Shown here in pieces: positions 20,323 through 29,537 of a stretch of 64,000 bases of DNA (position 1 is its first letter; each line of letters begins with the position of its first letter). Source of the DNA: Rhizobium binae (lineage in GTDB: Bacteria > Pseudomonadota > Alphaproteobacteria > Rhizobiales > Rhizobiaceae); NCBI RefSeq assembly GCF_017357225.1, contig NZ_CP071604.1:4390001-4454000 (forward strand). The letters run 5' to 3'. The notes beneath the pieces were generated by a model. That model did not search any database. It saw only the letters and a program-made list of their open reading frames with translations, and had not been told where the DNA came from. Position numbers and translations under genes: made by a program.

Positions 20323-20364
20323 TGGTTCTAGATAGGTTCTATTGAGAGCCCATGGATAGAACCA
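20323..20364. promoter_or_regulatory. GntR-type operator overlapping the regulator start codon
   Basis: GGTTCTA occurs twice in direct orientation (20324-20330 and 20335-20341). An inverted copy ATAGAACC at 20356-20363 lies inside the first codons of the regulator gene (ATG at 20352). GGTTCTAT (20335-20342) and ATAGAACC (20356-20363) form a perfect 8-bp inverted repeat. Confidence 0.65.
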
Positions 20365-21125
20365 GTCTGATAGCGGAGCTGAACAGCCGCAGCCTGCGTG
20401 ACGAGGCGTTGACCGGCCCGCTCTATAAGCGACTGGCGCAGGCGCTGACCGGCCTTATCCAGGAAGGCCTGCTGAAACCCGGCGCGGCGCTGCCGGGAGA
20501 GCGCGATCTCGCCGAGGCCTTGAAGCTCGGCCGTGTGACCGTGCGCACCGCCTATCGCGATCTGATGGCGTCGGGCGCACTGGAATCGCGCCACGGAAGC
20601 GGTACTTTCGTATCGAGCAGAGTGGAACGCATGGAGCAGTCGCTCTGGCGGCTTTCTTCTTTCTCCGCCGATATGCGCTCACGCGGCCGTCTGCCGGCTG
20701 CCCGGATCTTGTCGCGGACGATCAATACGCCGTCGCCAGAGGAATCCTTCCTACTCGGCCTTGGCGGCGACGAACCGGTGCTGAGGTTGGACCGTTTGCG
20801 CCTTGCCGACGGCCTGCCGCTGGCGATTGAACGCGCCGTGGTGCCGATCAAGTTCCTAGGCGTCGATGGCGGCGGCGAAGGATCGCTCTACGATACGCTG
20901 GCGGCCAGCGGCCACAGGCCCGTGCGGGCGCTGCAGCGGCTGACCGCCGTCACACTCGACCCGTCGTCGGCGGCGATCCTGAACGTCATGGCTGGCGCGC
21001 CCGCGCTCCTGATCGAACGTGTCTCGCGCCTGGAAGACCAGCGTGTCGTCGAATACACCCGCTCGCACTATCGCGGCGACGCCTATGATTTCGTTGCCGA
21101 ATTGAGAATCGGAGATGACCTATGA
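20352..21125 (+). CDS. GntR/HutC-family regulator of amino-sugar genes (NagR-like)
   Basis: A 257-residue regulator: N-terminal winged helix (P-L-Y-K-R-L-A-Q-A-L near 23, L-P-G-E-R-D-L-A-E-A-L near 47, S-G-T-F-V near 84) and a C-terminal UTRA ligand domain. It is the first gene of an operon with a glucosamine-6-phosphate deaminase-like SIS protein and nagA, so the effector is probably GlcN-6-P or GlcNAc-6-P. The stop overlaps the next start by 4 bp. The inverted repeat across its own start codon implies autorepression. Confidence 0.9.
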   Translation: MDRTSLIAELNSRSLRDEALTGPLYKRLAQALTGLIQEGLLKPGAALPGERDLAEALKLGRVTVRTAYRDLMASGALESRHGSGTFVSSRVERMEQSLWRLSSFSADMRSRGRLPAARILSRTINTPSPEESFLLGLGGDEPVLRLDRLRLADGLPLAIERAVVPIKFLGVDGGGEGSLYDTLAASGHRPVRALQRLTAVTLDPSSAAILNVMAGAPALLIERVSRLEDQRVVEYTRSHYRGDAYDFVAELRIGDDL

Positions 21126-22153
21126 GTGAAACCCAGTCGTTGATGCTACAGGAAGCCGGCCAGTCGCCCGAGGTGGTGGCCACGCTTCTCGAAAAGGAGA
21201 AGCCGGTTTTTGCCGAGATCGCTCGGCTGTTTTCGTCCGCTCCCCCAAGCGTGGTGACGACGGCGGCGCGCGGCTCTTCGGACCATGCCGCCACCTTCTT
21301 CAAATATCTCTTCGAGATCACCTGTGGCGTTCCGGTCGCCTCGGTCGGTCCCTCGATCGCGTCCGTCTACGGTGCCGCGCTCCATCTGAAGGGCGGCGTG
21401 CATTTCACCGTCTCGCAATCAGGCGCAAGCCCCGATATCGTGGCGTTGCAGGAGGCGGCCAAGAAGGGCGGGGCAACGACGATCGCCGTCGTCAACGTCA
21501 CCGACAGCCCGCTCGCCAAACAGGCCGATATCGTTCTCGGCCTCAACGCGGGCGCCGAAAAAAGCGTTGCGGCGACCAAGTCCTTCATCGCTTCCGTTGC
21601 CGCCCTTGCCGGTGTCACGGCTGCAATCGGCGGCGCGTCCGAGCTGCAAGCGGCGCTCGCCAAGCTGCCGGCGGCGCTGTCAGCGACGGCCGGGATCGAT
21701 ACGGCCGCAGCCGAAGAGGTGCTCTTCCACGCGACCTCGCTCTATACGGCAGGCCGCGGTCCCGCCTTCGCGATCGCGCTCGAAGCGGCGCTGAAGGCCA
21801 AGGAAACCTCCGGCCTGCATGCGGAAGCTTTCTCGCTGGCGGAACTGATGCACGGTCCGATGCGCCTGGTGCAGCCGGGCTTTCCGATCGTCGCCTTTGC
21901 GCCCGATGATGCGGCCTTCGCCAACAACGGCCAGGCGCTGGAGCGCCTGCAGAAACTCGGCGCCACCACCGTCGGTTTCTCCACGCAGCCGCTCTCCGGG
22001 ATCAATCTTCGGGTGCCGACGACCGGCAACGGCCTCATTGATCCGCTCGTGTCGCTGCTCGTCTATTACCGGCTGATCGAGTCGGTGACGCGCCGCAAGG
22101 GCTTCGATCCGGACAAGCCGACAAACCTGCTCAAGGTGACGGAGACGGTCTGA
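21122..22153 (+). CDS. SIS-domain glucosamine-6-phosphate deaminase-like protein (NagB-II type)
   Basis: A 343-residue protein with two SIS domains like the isomerase half of GlmS but without the glutaminase half. Seen: A-R-G-S-S-D-H-A near 49, S-Q-S-G-A-S-P-D near 99, A-T-K-S-F near 153, and the C-terminal E-L-M-H-G-P segment near 240. Next to nagA and lacking a glutamine-hydrolysing domain, it most likely deaminates/isomerises glucosamine-6-phosphate to fructose-6-phosphate. It overlaps both neighbours by 1-4 bp, so translation is coupled. Confidence 0.88.
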   Translation: MSETQSLMLQEAGQSPEVVATLLEKEKPVFAEIARLFSSAPPSVVTTAARGSSDHAATFFKYLFEITCGVPVASVGPSIASVYGAALHLKGGVHFTVSQSGASPDIVALQEAAKKGGATTIAVVNVTDSPLAKQADIVLGLNAGAEKSVAATKSFIASVAALAGVTAAIGGASELQAALAKLPAALSATAGIDTAAAEEVLFHATSLYTAGRGPAFAIALEAALKAKETSGLHAEAFSLAELMHGPMRLVQPGFPIVAFAPDDAAFANNGQALERLQKLGATTVGFSTQPLSGINLRVPTTGNGLIDPLVSLLVYYRLIESVTRRKGFDPDKPTNLLKVTETV

Positions 22154-23304
22154 TGGCCCGCAAGATCTTCATCGGCGCCCGCATCTTCGACGGTGAACGC
22201 TTTCATGACGACAAGGCGCTGATCGTTACCGATGGGCGGGTCGAAGCGATTGTCGCGACAAACGATCTGCCGGACGGCGAGACGGTGACACTGGCCGGCG
22301 GCGTGCTTTCGGCCGGCTTCATCGATGCACAGGTCAACGGCGGCGGCGGACGGATGCTGAACGACGAACCATCCGCCGCCTCGATGGAGATCATCGCGCA
22401 GGGCCACCGGCCCTATGGAACGACCGCGCTGCTGCCGACGCTGATCACCGACACATCGGAGGCCTCCATCGCAGCGATCGAGGCCGCTACGGACGCCGTC
22501 AAGGGGAACCGCGGTGTCGCTGGTCTGCATCTCGAAGGCCCGCATCTGGCGCCAGCACGCAAAGGCGCACACCTGGCCGAATTGATGCGGCCGGTCGAGG
22601 ACCGCGACGTCAAGGCCTTCATCCGGGCGCGTGAGGCGATCGGCACGCTGCTCGTCACTATTGCCGCCGAGCAGGTGACGGTTGCCCAGGTGCGCGAACT
22701 GGCCGAAGGCGGCGTCACCGTCAGCATCGGCCATTCCGATTGTTCGAGTGAGGCAGCGGCGGAACGTTTCGACGCCGGGGCGCGCGGCGTCACGCATCTC
22801 TTCAACGCCATGAGCCAGCTCGGACATCGCGCCCCCGGTTTGGTCGGCGCGGCGATCGATCATCCCTCCACCTGGTGCGGCATCATCGCCGATGGTCACC
22901 ACGTCGATCCGAAGGCCTTGCGCACGGCGCTGCGCGCCAAGCGCGGAGAAGGCAAGCTGTTCTTCGTCACCGATGCGATGTCGCTCGTCGGGTCTGAAAA
23001 GGACTCGTTCACGCTGAACGGGCGCACCGTCCGGCGCGAAAGGGGCGGCTTCTGCTCGAAGCTGGTGCTGTCCGACGGCACGCTCGCCGGCTCCGACGTC
23101 GACATGATCTCGACGATCCGCTATGGCGTCGCCTATCTCGACCTGACGCTCGCCGAAGCCCTGCGCATGGCGACCCTCTATCCCGCCCGCTTCCTCAGGC
23201 TTGCCGACCGCGGTCATCTCGCGCCGGGCGCGCGCGCCGATCTCGTTCACCTCACCGATGCGCTGACTGTTACCGCCACCTGGCTTGCCGGCGAAGCGAC
23301 CTGA
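22153..23304 (+). CDS. nagA: N-acetylglucosamine-6-phosphate deacetylase
   Basis: A 383-residue amidohydrolase that removes acetate from GlcNAc-6-P. Seen: G-F-I-D-A-Q-V-N-G near 56, H-L-E-G-P-H near 122 with the metal-ligand Glu, S-I-G-H-S-D near 190, T-H-L-F-N-A-M near 213 and the catalytic T-D-A-M-S near 274. Its product feeds the SIS deaminase encoded just upstream. The ATG overlaps the previous stop by one base. Confidence 0.94.
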   Translation: MARKIFIGARIFDGERFHDDKALIVTDGRVEAIVATNDLPDGETVTLAGGVLSAGFIDAQVNGGGGRMLNDEPSAASMEIIAQGHRPYGTTALLPTLITDTSEASIAAIEAATDAVKGNRGVAGLHLEGPHLAPARKGAHLAELMRPVEDRDVKAFIRAREAIGTLLVTIAAEQVTVAQVRELAEGGVTVSIGHSDCSSEAAAERFDAGARGVTHLFNAMSQLGHRAPGLVGAAIDHPSTWCGIIADGHHVDPKALRTALRAKRGEGKLFFVTDAMSLVGSEKDSFTLNGRTVRRERGGFCSKLVLSDGTLAGSDVDMISTIRYGVAYLDLTLAEALRMATLYPARFLRLADRGHLAPGARADLVHLTDALTVTATWLAGEAT

Positions 23305-23321
23305 CATCAAGGAGACGTGGC

Positions 23322-24050
23322 ATGACTGATATCACCGATGCCTATTTCTCCAATCTGATCGGACGGCTGGAGACGTTGAAGCAGACGCTTGCCGAGCCGA
23401 TGGCGCAGGCAGCGGCGGTGATCCTCGATGCTGCCCGCGGTGACAAGCGCGTTTATGTCTTCGGCACCGGCCATTCGCATATGCTGGCGGAAGAGGTGCA
23501 CTATCGCGCCGGCGGGCTCGCCTTCACTGTGCCGGTGCTTGTCGGGTCGGCCATGCTGCACGAGGGAGCGGTCATCAGCTCGGTCTATGAACGGACCCAG
23601 GGCCTGGTGCGGCCAATGCTGGAGCGTTACGGCATGCAGCCGGGCGACGTCATCATCATCGCCTCCAATTCAGGCGTGAATGCAGCGCCAATCGAGGCCG
23701 CCGATTACGCGCATGAAATCGGCGCGAAGGTGATCGCTATCACCTCGATCGCCTATTCCTCGGCGATCGCCAATGGCCGCCGCCGGCTCGCCGAGGTCGC
23801 CGATGTCGTGCTCGACAACGGATTGCCGCCGGGTGACGCCGTTCTTGATCTTGAAGGCACGGGGCTTCGGGTCGGGCCGGTCTCGACGGCAGTGGGGGTG
23901 ACCGTCATCAATGCGATCTTTGCTGAGGTCGCTTCGGAGCTTTCGAAATCCGGCGATGCGCCTGTTTATCTCAGCGCCAACATGCCGGGGGCGGCAGAGA
24001 TCAACCAGAAGCTCGTCAATAGGTACAGGCCGCGCAACCCGCATCTCTGA
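23322..24050 (+). CDS. SIS-domain sugar-phosphate protein (UPF0309 type)
   Basis: A 242-residue single SIS-domain protein. Seen: [10 protein letters not shown] near 47, I-A-S-N-S-G-V-N near 110 and the long loop [10 protein letters not shown] near 165, typical of the UPF0309 group. It ends the amino-sugar operon, 17 bp after nagA. Proteins of this group are thought to bind or isomerise phosphorylated sugars; the exact reaction is not known. The position suggests an additional amino-sugar-phosphate substrate. Confidence 0.85.
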   Translation: MTDITDAYFSNLIGRLETLKQTLAEPMAQAAAVILDAARGDKRVYVFGTGHSHMLAEEVHYRAGGLAFTVPVLVGSAMLHEGAVISSVYERTQGLVRPMLERYGMQPGDVIIIASNSGVNAAPIEAADYAHEIGAKVIAITSIAYSSAIANGRRRLAEVADVVLDNGLPPGDAVLDLEGTGLRVGPVSTAVGVTVINAIFAEVASELSKSGDAPVYLSANMPGAAEINQKLVNRYRPRNPHL

Positions 24051-24096
24051 GAGAGGGAATAAAAGGAGCGCGTCGCACGCCCGGTTCATGACGCGA

Positions 24097-25293
24097 TCAA
24101 GCGGCGAGAATGGAACTGACCATGCGGGCGGTCCGCGGTGCCAGCGTCAAACCGATATGCCCGTGTCCAAAAGCAAACACGACGTCCCTGCCTCCTTTTG
24201 AAGGCCGGATAACGGGAACGGAATCGGGCATGGAAGGGCGCAAGCCCATCCAGCTCCGGCTTGGTTCTCCGAGCGTTGGGAAAATCCTGCGCGCGTTTGC
24301 AAGCAACACTTCGAGGCGCCTTGGGTTCGAAGGAGCAGCAATCCCTCCGAGCTCCACAGTACCGGCTACGCGCAGGCGGCCGCGCATCGGGCAAAGGTAA
24401 AATCCATGATGCGTCGGGCATACCGGCCGTCCCACCGGCAGTGTTTCCATATCGAACTCGAGATGATAACCCCGCTCGGTATCCAGCGGGACCTGCTCTC
24501 CGAGCTGCAGAGCCAGCCCACGGGAATGTGCCCCGGCGGCGATCACGGCTGCTCGGGCATCAATGCTGTGGGTTGAAGCCATCATCCTCACTCCATTCCG
24601 CGCACGCGAAATAGTCGTCACGGCGTCTCGAACGAACTCGACGCCCGCCTGTCTGGCGGCGGCTTCCATCACGCTCATGAGCTCGCCGGGATCGGTGAAG
24701 TTTATCGCTTTCGGAAAGAAAAGCCCCCCGCCATGGACCTGCGGCAGCCGGGGCTCCAGGCTTTGCACTTCGCCGGGGGTGAGAAGCTGCTGCGCGATCC
24801 CGTAGTTTCGGCGAAGTTCGACATCCGAAGCGGCTGCCTTGAAGGCCTCGGGCGTCTGGTAGAGGTAGAGGCATCCTTTCGCGCTTAAAAGATCGGACGC
24901 ACCGATTTCCGCTGCAAGTTGGAGCCATTCCGATGACGCGTCGGACAGAAGGTCGGCGATGCGGCTCACATTGTCTCGGTACCTGTGAGGAAGGGATTCG
25001 TAGGCAAAACGCATCAGCCACGGAAACAATGTCGGCAATGCCGCCTTGCGGATGGACAACGGGCTGTCGGCATTGAGCAGCAGCGATGCCAGGTTCTTCA
25101 GAACAGCAGGCGTGCCGACGGGAATGATTGCATAATCGGCGATCGTTCCGGCATTGCCGTAAGATGCGCCCGAACCGGGTTGGTTGGGTTCGATCAGGAC
25201 GACATCGCGGCCGTCGGCACGCAGCCGCAGAGCGGTTGCCACGCCAATCACGCCGCCGCCGATGACGGCGATATCTGTTGTTAGCTTGTTCAT
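24097..25293 (-). CDS. FAD-dependent D-amino-acid dehydrogenase (DadA-like)
   Basis: A 398-residue DAO-family flavoprotein. The FAD-binding Rossmann loop I-G-G-G-V-I-G-V-A-T-A is near residue 11, followed by E-P-N-Q-P-G-S-G-A-S-Y-G-N-A-G near 35. A closing G-H-G-H-I-G-L-T-L-A block lies near the end, as in DadA. It oxidises a D-amino acid to the keto acid and ammonia, passing electrons to the chain. It is the last gene of a minus-strand operon with a polar amino-acid ABC transporter, suggesting that the imported amino acid is its substrate. Which amino acid cannot be read from the sequence. Confidence 0.87.
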   Translation of the reverse strand: MNKLTTDIAVIGGGVIGVATALRLRADGRDVVLIEPNQPGSGASYGNAGTIADYAIIPVGTPAVLKNLASLLLNADSPLSIRKAALPTLFPWLMRFAYESLPHRYRDNVSRIADLLSDASSEWLQLAAEIGASDLLSAKGCLYLYQTPEAFKAAASDVELRRNYGIAQQLLTPGEVQSLEPRLPQVHGGGLFFPKAINFTDPGELMSVMEAAARQAGVEFVRDAVTTISRARNGVRMMASTHSIDARAAVIAAGAHSRGLALQLGEQVPLDTERGYHLEFDMETLPVGRPVCPTHHGFYLCPMRGRLRVAGTVELGGIAAPSNPRRLEVLLANARRIFPTLGEPSRSWMGLRPSMPDSVPVIRPSKGGRDVVFAFGHGHIGLTLAPRTARMVSSILAA

Positions 25294-25349
25294 CAGATGT
25301 GGATTTATCTTTAGAGAAACGAGGCTTGGATGCCTGATCAGACCAAGAG

Positions 25350-26150
25350 CTAACCTGGGGAAGCGTAACGCGCGACATAGGCAGCCGTGCGTGCTTCCGT
25401 TGGGCGGTCGAGCACATCCCCGGCAGTTCCCTGCTCGATGATAACTCCACCGTCGATGAAGACGACCCAGTCCGACACTTCTTTCGCAAAGGGCAGCTCA
25501 TGGGTGACCAGGATCATCGTCATGCCGTCGGCGGCCAGTTCCCGCATGACGCGGAGAACCTCGCCGGTCGATTCAGGATCGAGCGCCGACGTCGGCTCGT
25601 CGAACAGCAACACCGTTGGTTCCAGCGCCAAAGCGCGTGCGATCGCCACACGCTGCTGCTCGCCGCCCGACATCTGTTCCGGATAAGCCATCGCCCGTTT
25701 GGCAAGGCCTACTCTCGTCAGTAGTTTCACGGCTCGTTCCACAGCCTCTCTCTCGCCGATCCCGGCTGCGTGCATCTGAGCGAGAACGACATTCTCCACG
25801 GCTGTCAGATGCGGGAACAGATTGAAGCGCTGAAACACCATGCCGACGCGCTGCCGAAGCTTTGCAAGGTTGCGGCAGGTCACCTGGCCGTCGGCGAAGA
25901 TCGTTTCATCGCCGATGGTGATCGTTCCCTCATCGGGACGTTCAAGCAGGTTGACGCAGCGCATGAGCGTGGTCTTTCCTCCGCCGCTCTGGCCAATGAT
26001 GCTGACGATTTTGCCGGCGGGAACCTCAAGATCGACGCGGTCGAGCACCAAGCGCCCATCGAAAGACTTGCGCAATCCGCTAATTTTGACGGCGGGGCGG
26101 CCGATCGGCTGGTTTGACACGAAGGCAGTTTTGGCAGGAGTGGTCGTCAT
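25350..26150 (-). CDS. Polar amino-acid ABC transporter ATPase
   Basis: A 266-residue ATPase of the HisP/GlnQ class. Walker A G-Q-S-G-G-G-K-T is near residue 54, the signature [10 protein letters not shown] near 160 (here M-S-G-G-E-Q-Q-R), Walker [12 protein letters not shown] near 181, and the switch His in V-T-H-E near 215. It energises the permease encoded 3 bp upstream. An 18-residue N-terminal lead precedes the usual start region, so the true start could be a few codons later. Confidence 0.92.
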   Translation of the reverse strand: MTTTPAKTAFVSNQPIGRPAVKISGLRKSFDGRLVLDRVDLEVPAGKIVSIIGQSGGGKTTLMRCVNLLERPDEGTITIGDETIFADGQVTCRNLAKLRQRVGMVFQRFNLFPHLTAVENVVLAQMHAAGIGEREAVERAVKLLTRVGLAKRAMAYPEQMSGGEQQRVAIARALALEPTVLLFDEPTSALDPESTGEVLRVMRELAADGMTMILVTHELPFAKEVSDWVVFIDGGVIIEQGTAGDVLDRPTEARTAAYVARYASPG

Positions 26151-26153
26151 GGG

Positions 26154-26897
26154 TCAGACTCTCCCCTCGGCGAGATAGGATCTGGCTAATTTGAGTCGTC
26201 GCCTTCTGGCCAATGACAATGGCACACCGGCATGGATCTTGCGCTCCAGCAGAAGCAGACATTGTGACACCGGGTAGCAGATGGCGAAATAGGCCGCGGA
26301 GATCACGAGATATACCTCAAGCGCCCGGAATGTTTCCGAGGCTATCAACTGTGCCTGCGTCATCAGCTCGGCAGCGGAGATCGTCACGAGCAGCGACGTC
26401 GATTTGATCAGGTCGACGAACATCGTGTTCGTGCCGGGAAGGGCCAACCGCACCGCCTGCGGCAGGACGACATGGCTGAACGTCTTGCCGCGCCCCAGCC
26501 CGAGAGCTTGAGACGCCTCTTGCTGGCCTTGGTGTACGCCGGCGATCGCTGCCCGAAAGATCTCGGACAGATAAGCGGCGTAGAAGAGCACCAAGCTCAA
26601 CACTCCGGCCTCGAAAACCTCCAGCCTGATGCCTACGGAAGGCAGGCCGAAGTAGGTGAGAAAAATGATCGCCAGAAGCGGTACGTTTTTAAAGAGTTCG
26701 GTGTAGAAGGCCGCAGGGACGCGGACCAGGCGCAGCCGGTTGAGCCGCATCAGCGCAAGGGCAAGACCAAGGATCGTCGCGCCGATGAAGCTGGCCAGGG
26801 TGTAGCCGAGGGTCCTGAGCAGACCCACGGCAATGTTTCCGACGTAGTCATTCCAGGGAACCTGGAAAATATCGGTGAAGGATGACAACGCCGTCAT
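26154..26897 (-). CDS. Polar amino-acid ABC transporter permease
   Basis: A 247-residue membrane protein of the His/Glu/Gln permease family. It has about five TM helices, the N-terminal G-L-L-R-T-L-G-Y-T-L segment, F-K-N-V-P-L-L-A near 69, and the EAA loop Q-E-A-S-Q-A-L-G-L-G near 126 that contacts the ATPase. Only one permease gene is present, so it probably acts as a homodimer. It lies between the binding-protein and ATPase genes with gaps of 9 and 3 bp. Confidence 0.92.
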   Translation of the reverse strand: MTALSSFTDIFQVPWNDYVGNIAVGLLRTLGYTLASFIGATILGLALALMRLNRLRLVRVPAAFYTELFKNVPLLAIIFLTYFGLPSVGIRLEVFEAGVLSLVLFYAAYLSEIFRAAIAGVHQGQQEASQALGLGRGKTFSHVVLPQAVRLALPGTNTMFVDLIKSTSLLVTISAAELMTQAQLIASETFRALEVYLVISAAYFAICYPVSQCLLLLERKIHAGVPLSLARRRRLKLARSYLAEGRV

Positions 26898-26906
26898 GCT
26901 TCCATC

Positions 26907-27833
26907 TCACTTCTCGATGGAGGGCGGGTTCCAGTCGGCGGGACGGTCAACGCCGCGCCGCTGTGCCGCCATTTCGGGCGATGGAACCAGGAACTGCTTG
27001 GGATCACCGCCCCATCTCGTGATCAACGCTGCAAGGGATCCGTCCTTGTACATGGCGTCAATCTGATCGGACACAGCCTTGGCTAGCTTTGGCGACTGCT
27101 TGGGAAGGTAGAATCCGGTCATGTAGGCCTGAAAATACTTGTAATCGGGGTGCGCGGCCACCTGTTCGTTTGTCGGCGGCTTCAGATATTCGATGCGGAC
27201 CTTCATGTCGGGGCGCTGCTGTTGTTGATAGGTGATCAGCAGCGGGTCGAGAAAGCCGACGTCCAGACGCCCGGAAGAAATATCCTGGAACACACCCTCG
27301 GCGCTCGGGAAGGTATGGGGTGAGGCGTCAGGGACCTGCGCGATCGATTTCGCCCAGACATACCCCGTCACAGTGCCGAGGTTCTTGCCTTCGAGGCTCG
27401 CAACATCCGGAAAGCTCGTCGTGCCGCTCACGGCCATGGCCGGCGGCGAATAATACGGCGGATCCGTAAACAGGCCGACCTTCTGGCGGGCGTCTGACCA
27501 TGCAATTCCGCCAATGGTTATGTCAGCCCGTTGCGTCTGGACAGAAGCCAGCATGCCTGGAAAGTCGGTGACGTTGATTTCCATCTTGAGGCCGAGCTTA
27601 TCGGCGACGGCCGTCAGGATGTCGCTGTCGAGGCCGACGAGTTTTCCATCCTTGACCGCCGTATAGGGCATGTAAGGCTGGACCGTAACGACGAGGGTGC
27701 CCGGCTTCATCAGCTCCAGATCGTCGGCATTGGCCGCGGACGGCACGGCCGTCGCCAACAACCCCAAACTCAGGATTGTCAAGGCAAGCATCCCATTCGC
27801 CTGTGCTTTTTTCGTCAATTCAGCATGTTTCAT
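26907..27833 (-). CDS. Amino-acid ABC transporter substrate-binding protein
   Basis: A 308-residue periplasmic binding protein. The signal peptide is about residues 1-36 (Lys-rich head, a hydrophobic core of Leu/Ala/Thr, then a likely cut after A-A-N-A). Family-3 solute-binding features follow: M-P-Y-T-A near 57, L-V-G-L-D-S-D-I near 66, T-I-G-G-I-A-W-S near 106 and F-T-D-P-P-Y near 122. First gene of the transporter/DadA operon, divergent from the FCD-type GntR regulator. The ligand is presumably a polar amino acid, possibly a D-form. Confidence 0.9.
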   Translation of the reverse strand: MKHAELTKKAQANGMLALTILSLGLLATAVPSAANADDLELMKPGTLVVTVQPYMPYTAVKDGKLVGLDSDILTAVADKLGLKMEINVTDFPGMLASVQTQRADITIGGIAWSDARQKVGLFTDPPYYSPPAMAVSGTTSFPDVASLEGKNLGTVTGYVWAKSIAQVPDASPHTFPSAEGVFQDISSGRLDVGFLDPLLITYQQQQRPDMKVRIEYLKPPTNEQVAAHPDYKYFQAYMTGFYLPKQSPKLAKAVSDQIDAMYKDGSLAALITRWGGDPKQFLVPSPEMAAQRRGVDRPADWNPPSIEK

Positions 27834-27855
27834 TTGAACCCCTCTTTGTGGTTAT

Positions 27856-27877
27856 ATATTGCTGATATATTGAGGAT
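27856..27877. promoter_or_regulatory. Tandem 11-bp direct repeat in the transporter/regulator promoter region
   Basis: ATATTGCTGAT (27856-27866) is followed at once by ATATTGAGGAT (27867-27877). The repeat has one-helical-turn spacing and lies 23 bp upstream of the binding-protein start in the shared divergent promoter region. It is a candidate regulator site or a promoter element. Confidence 0.4.
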
Positions 27878-27981
27878 ATGCAGACATGATATGAAGTCAA
27901 GCGGATTCGTTAAGCGCCTTTTTTCTATGCGGAATGGCGTTTAGATATGCGGAAATGGACAGAGAGAGGAACGCGCTGAAT

Positions 27982-28650
27982 ATGTTCGAAGTGGATTACG
28001 AAGCGGTGGAGTCAACGCTGGCGGAGCGGACATACATTCGGCTGCGCGACGATATCATTACGACATTGCTTCCTCCGGGCACGCTTTTGCGGGAAGCCGA
28101 GCTCATGAAACGCATGGAAGTCGGGCGCACGCCGGTCCGGGAGGCGCTTCAGCGTCTGCAATATGACGGTTTCGTTGTCGTCAGCGCGCGCCGCGGCACA
28201 TTTGTCAGTAAGATCGATATCAATGACCTTACCGCGGTCTACGAGGCACGGGCACGGATCGAATCCTGGGCGACTCGACTGGCTGCGGAAAGGCTGCGCG
28301 AGTTCGAGCGGCAAGAAGCACGGCAACTGATCGACGAGCTCAAGCAGACAACCGGTCCGATGGCGTTGGAAGACATCCTTGCTTTAGATCGCCGGATTCA
28401 TCGCTTCATTTACAAAGTGGCGAAAAACCCTTTCCTCTCCGACACGCTGGATCACTACCACAATCTGTCGCTGAGAATCCTCTACGTCGCCATGAAGCGG
28501 TTTCCGACACTGGTACCGCGTCTCGAGGACGTCTTGCATGATCAGGTCCTCATGCTTGAGGCCGTATGCAGAGGTGATGCAGATGAGGCTGAAAGGATCG
28601 CAATGGCTCACGTCATGAGCTTCGAGAGCGAGGTCCGAAAGGTAATCTGA
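27982..28650 (+). CDS. GntR-family regulator, FadR/FCD subgroup
   Basis: A 222-residue regulator: N-terminal winged helix (I-I-T-T-L-L-P-P-G-T near 25, R-M-E-V-G-R-T-P-V-R-E-A-L near 44, R-R-G-T-F-V near 70) and an all-helical FCD domain with the D-x-x-x-H metal site (L-D-R-R-I-H-R-F near 130) and later His residues. It probably controls the divergent amino-acid transporter/DadA operon. The start is the ATG with GAGAGG 12 bases upstream; in-frame ATGs at 27934 and 27955 are alternatives. Confidence 0.87.
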   Translation: MFEVDYEAVESTLAERTYIRLRDDIITTLLPPGTLLREAELMKRMEVGRTPVREALQRLQYDGFVVVSARRGTFVSKIDINDLTAVYEARARIESWATRLAAERLREFERQEARQLIDELKQTTGPMALEDILALDRRIHRFIYKVAKNPFLSDTLDHYHNLSLRILYVAMKRFPTLVPRLEDVLHDQVLMLEAVCRGDADEAERIAMAHVMSFESEVRKVI

Positions 28651-28774
28651 ATTCGGCTCTTGGAATTGGGTGCAGCTTTAGCTGAATGAAGATATTTCCG
28701 GCAAATGAGCCGTTCGAATCGCGCGGTGCAAGTGGAAGCGGCATCGATACTTGCCTGCATTCCACATTTCAGTC

Positions 28775-28799
28775 AGAGGCCGGCGTGAGCCGGCACTCT
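28775..28799. terminator. Stem-loop between convergent genes
   Basis: AGAG-GCCGGC (28775-28784), loop GTGA, then GCCGGC-A-CTCT (28789-28799). It lies 20 bp past the efp stop and 125 bp past the GntR stop. The stem is strong but neither strand has a proper T-run, so terminator function is uncertain. Confidence 0.45.
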
Positions 28800-28819
28800 T
28801 GAATCGATGAAAACCAGGA

Positions 28820-29389
28820 TCAATCCTTGGCGCGTTCGACGTAGGAATTGTCTTCGGTGGCGATGACGACGCGGGTGCCGGCATCGATATGCGGCGGCAC
28901 CATGGTGCGAATGCCGTTGGAGAGCATGGCCGGCTTGTAGGAAGAGGAAGCCGTCTGGCCCTTCACGACCGGTTCCGTCTCGGTGATTTCGAGCGTGACG
29001 TGGCGTGGCAATTCGAGCGCCAGCGGAATGCCTTCATGAATCGACAGGATGCAGGTCATGCCTTCCTGGAGATAGGCCTTCTGGTCGCCCATGGTTTCCT
29101 GGCTGACGACCACCTGGTCGTAGGTCGCCGGGTTCATGAAGTGAAAGCCTTCGCCGTCCTCATAGAGGTACTGGAAGTTCACGTCTTCGACGAAGGCTCG
29201 CTCGACCTGCTCGGTGGTGCGCCAGCGCTCGGAAACCTTCACGCCATCGACGATGCGGCGCATGTCGACCTGGGTAACCGGCGTGCCCTTGCCCGGATGA
29301 AAATTCTGGGCGGTGAGAACGACGTAGAGCTTGCCGTCGACATCGAGAACGTTGCCCTTGCGGACCGAAGAGGCGATGACCTTGACCAT
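28820..29389 (-). CDS. efp: Translation elongation factor P
   Basis: A 189-residue EF-P, which helps ribosomes through polyproline stretches. The three-barrel layout is visible. The modifiable lysine is K34 in H-P-G-K-G-T-P, and the C-terminal signature region includes G-I-R-T-M-V-P-P-H. The start M-V-K-V-I is set by an AAGGAAG ribosome site; the frame is open further upstream but that part is unrelated. The lysyl-transferase epmA and the aminomutase epmB are encoded divergently next door, matching the Lys34 beta-lysylation pathway. Confidence 0.96.
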   Translation of the reverse strand: MVKVIASSVRKGNVLDVDGKLYVVLTAQNFHPGKGTPVTQVDMRRIVDGVKVSERWRTTEQVERAFVEDVNFQYLYEDGEGFHFMNPATYDQVVVSQETMGDQKAYLQEGMTCILSIHEGIPLALELPRHVTLEITETEPVVKGQTASSSYKPAMLSNGIRTMVPPHIDAGTRVVIATEDNSYVERAKD

Positions 29390-29537
29390 AAGACTTCCTT
29401 GTAACTCGGCTTTCGGCGTCGTAGAGGACTGTCGAAACGCCCTGAAGACGCAAATATTTTTCTTTGGGGGCGCAACTAACCTAAAATCCGGGAAATAGCC
29501 ACCCCCATACCGGCTTCTCCGGCGAAGAAAGCTTGGA

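Noticed and set aside
22066..23310. 414-codon frame antisense to nagA
   Set aside because: Opposite strand carries all nagA metal-site motifs; the antisense product has no domain.
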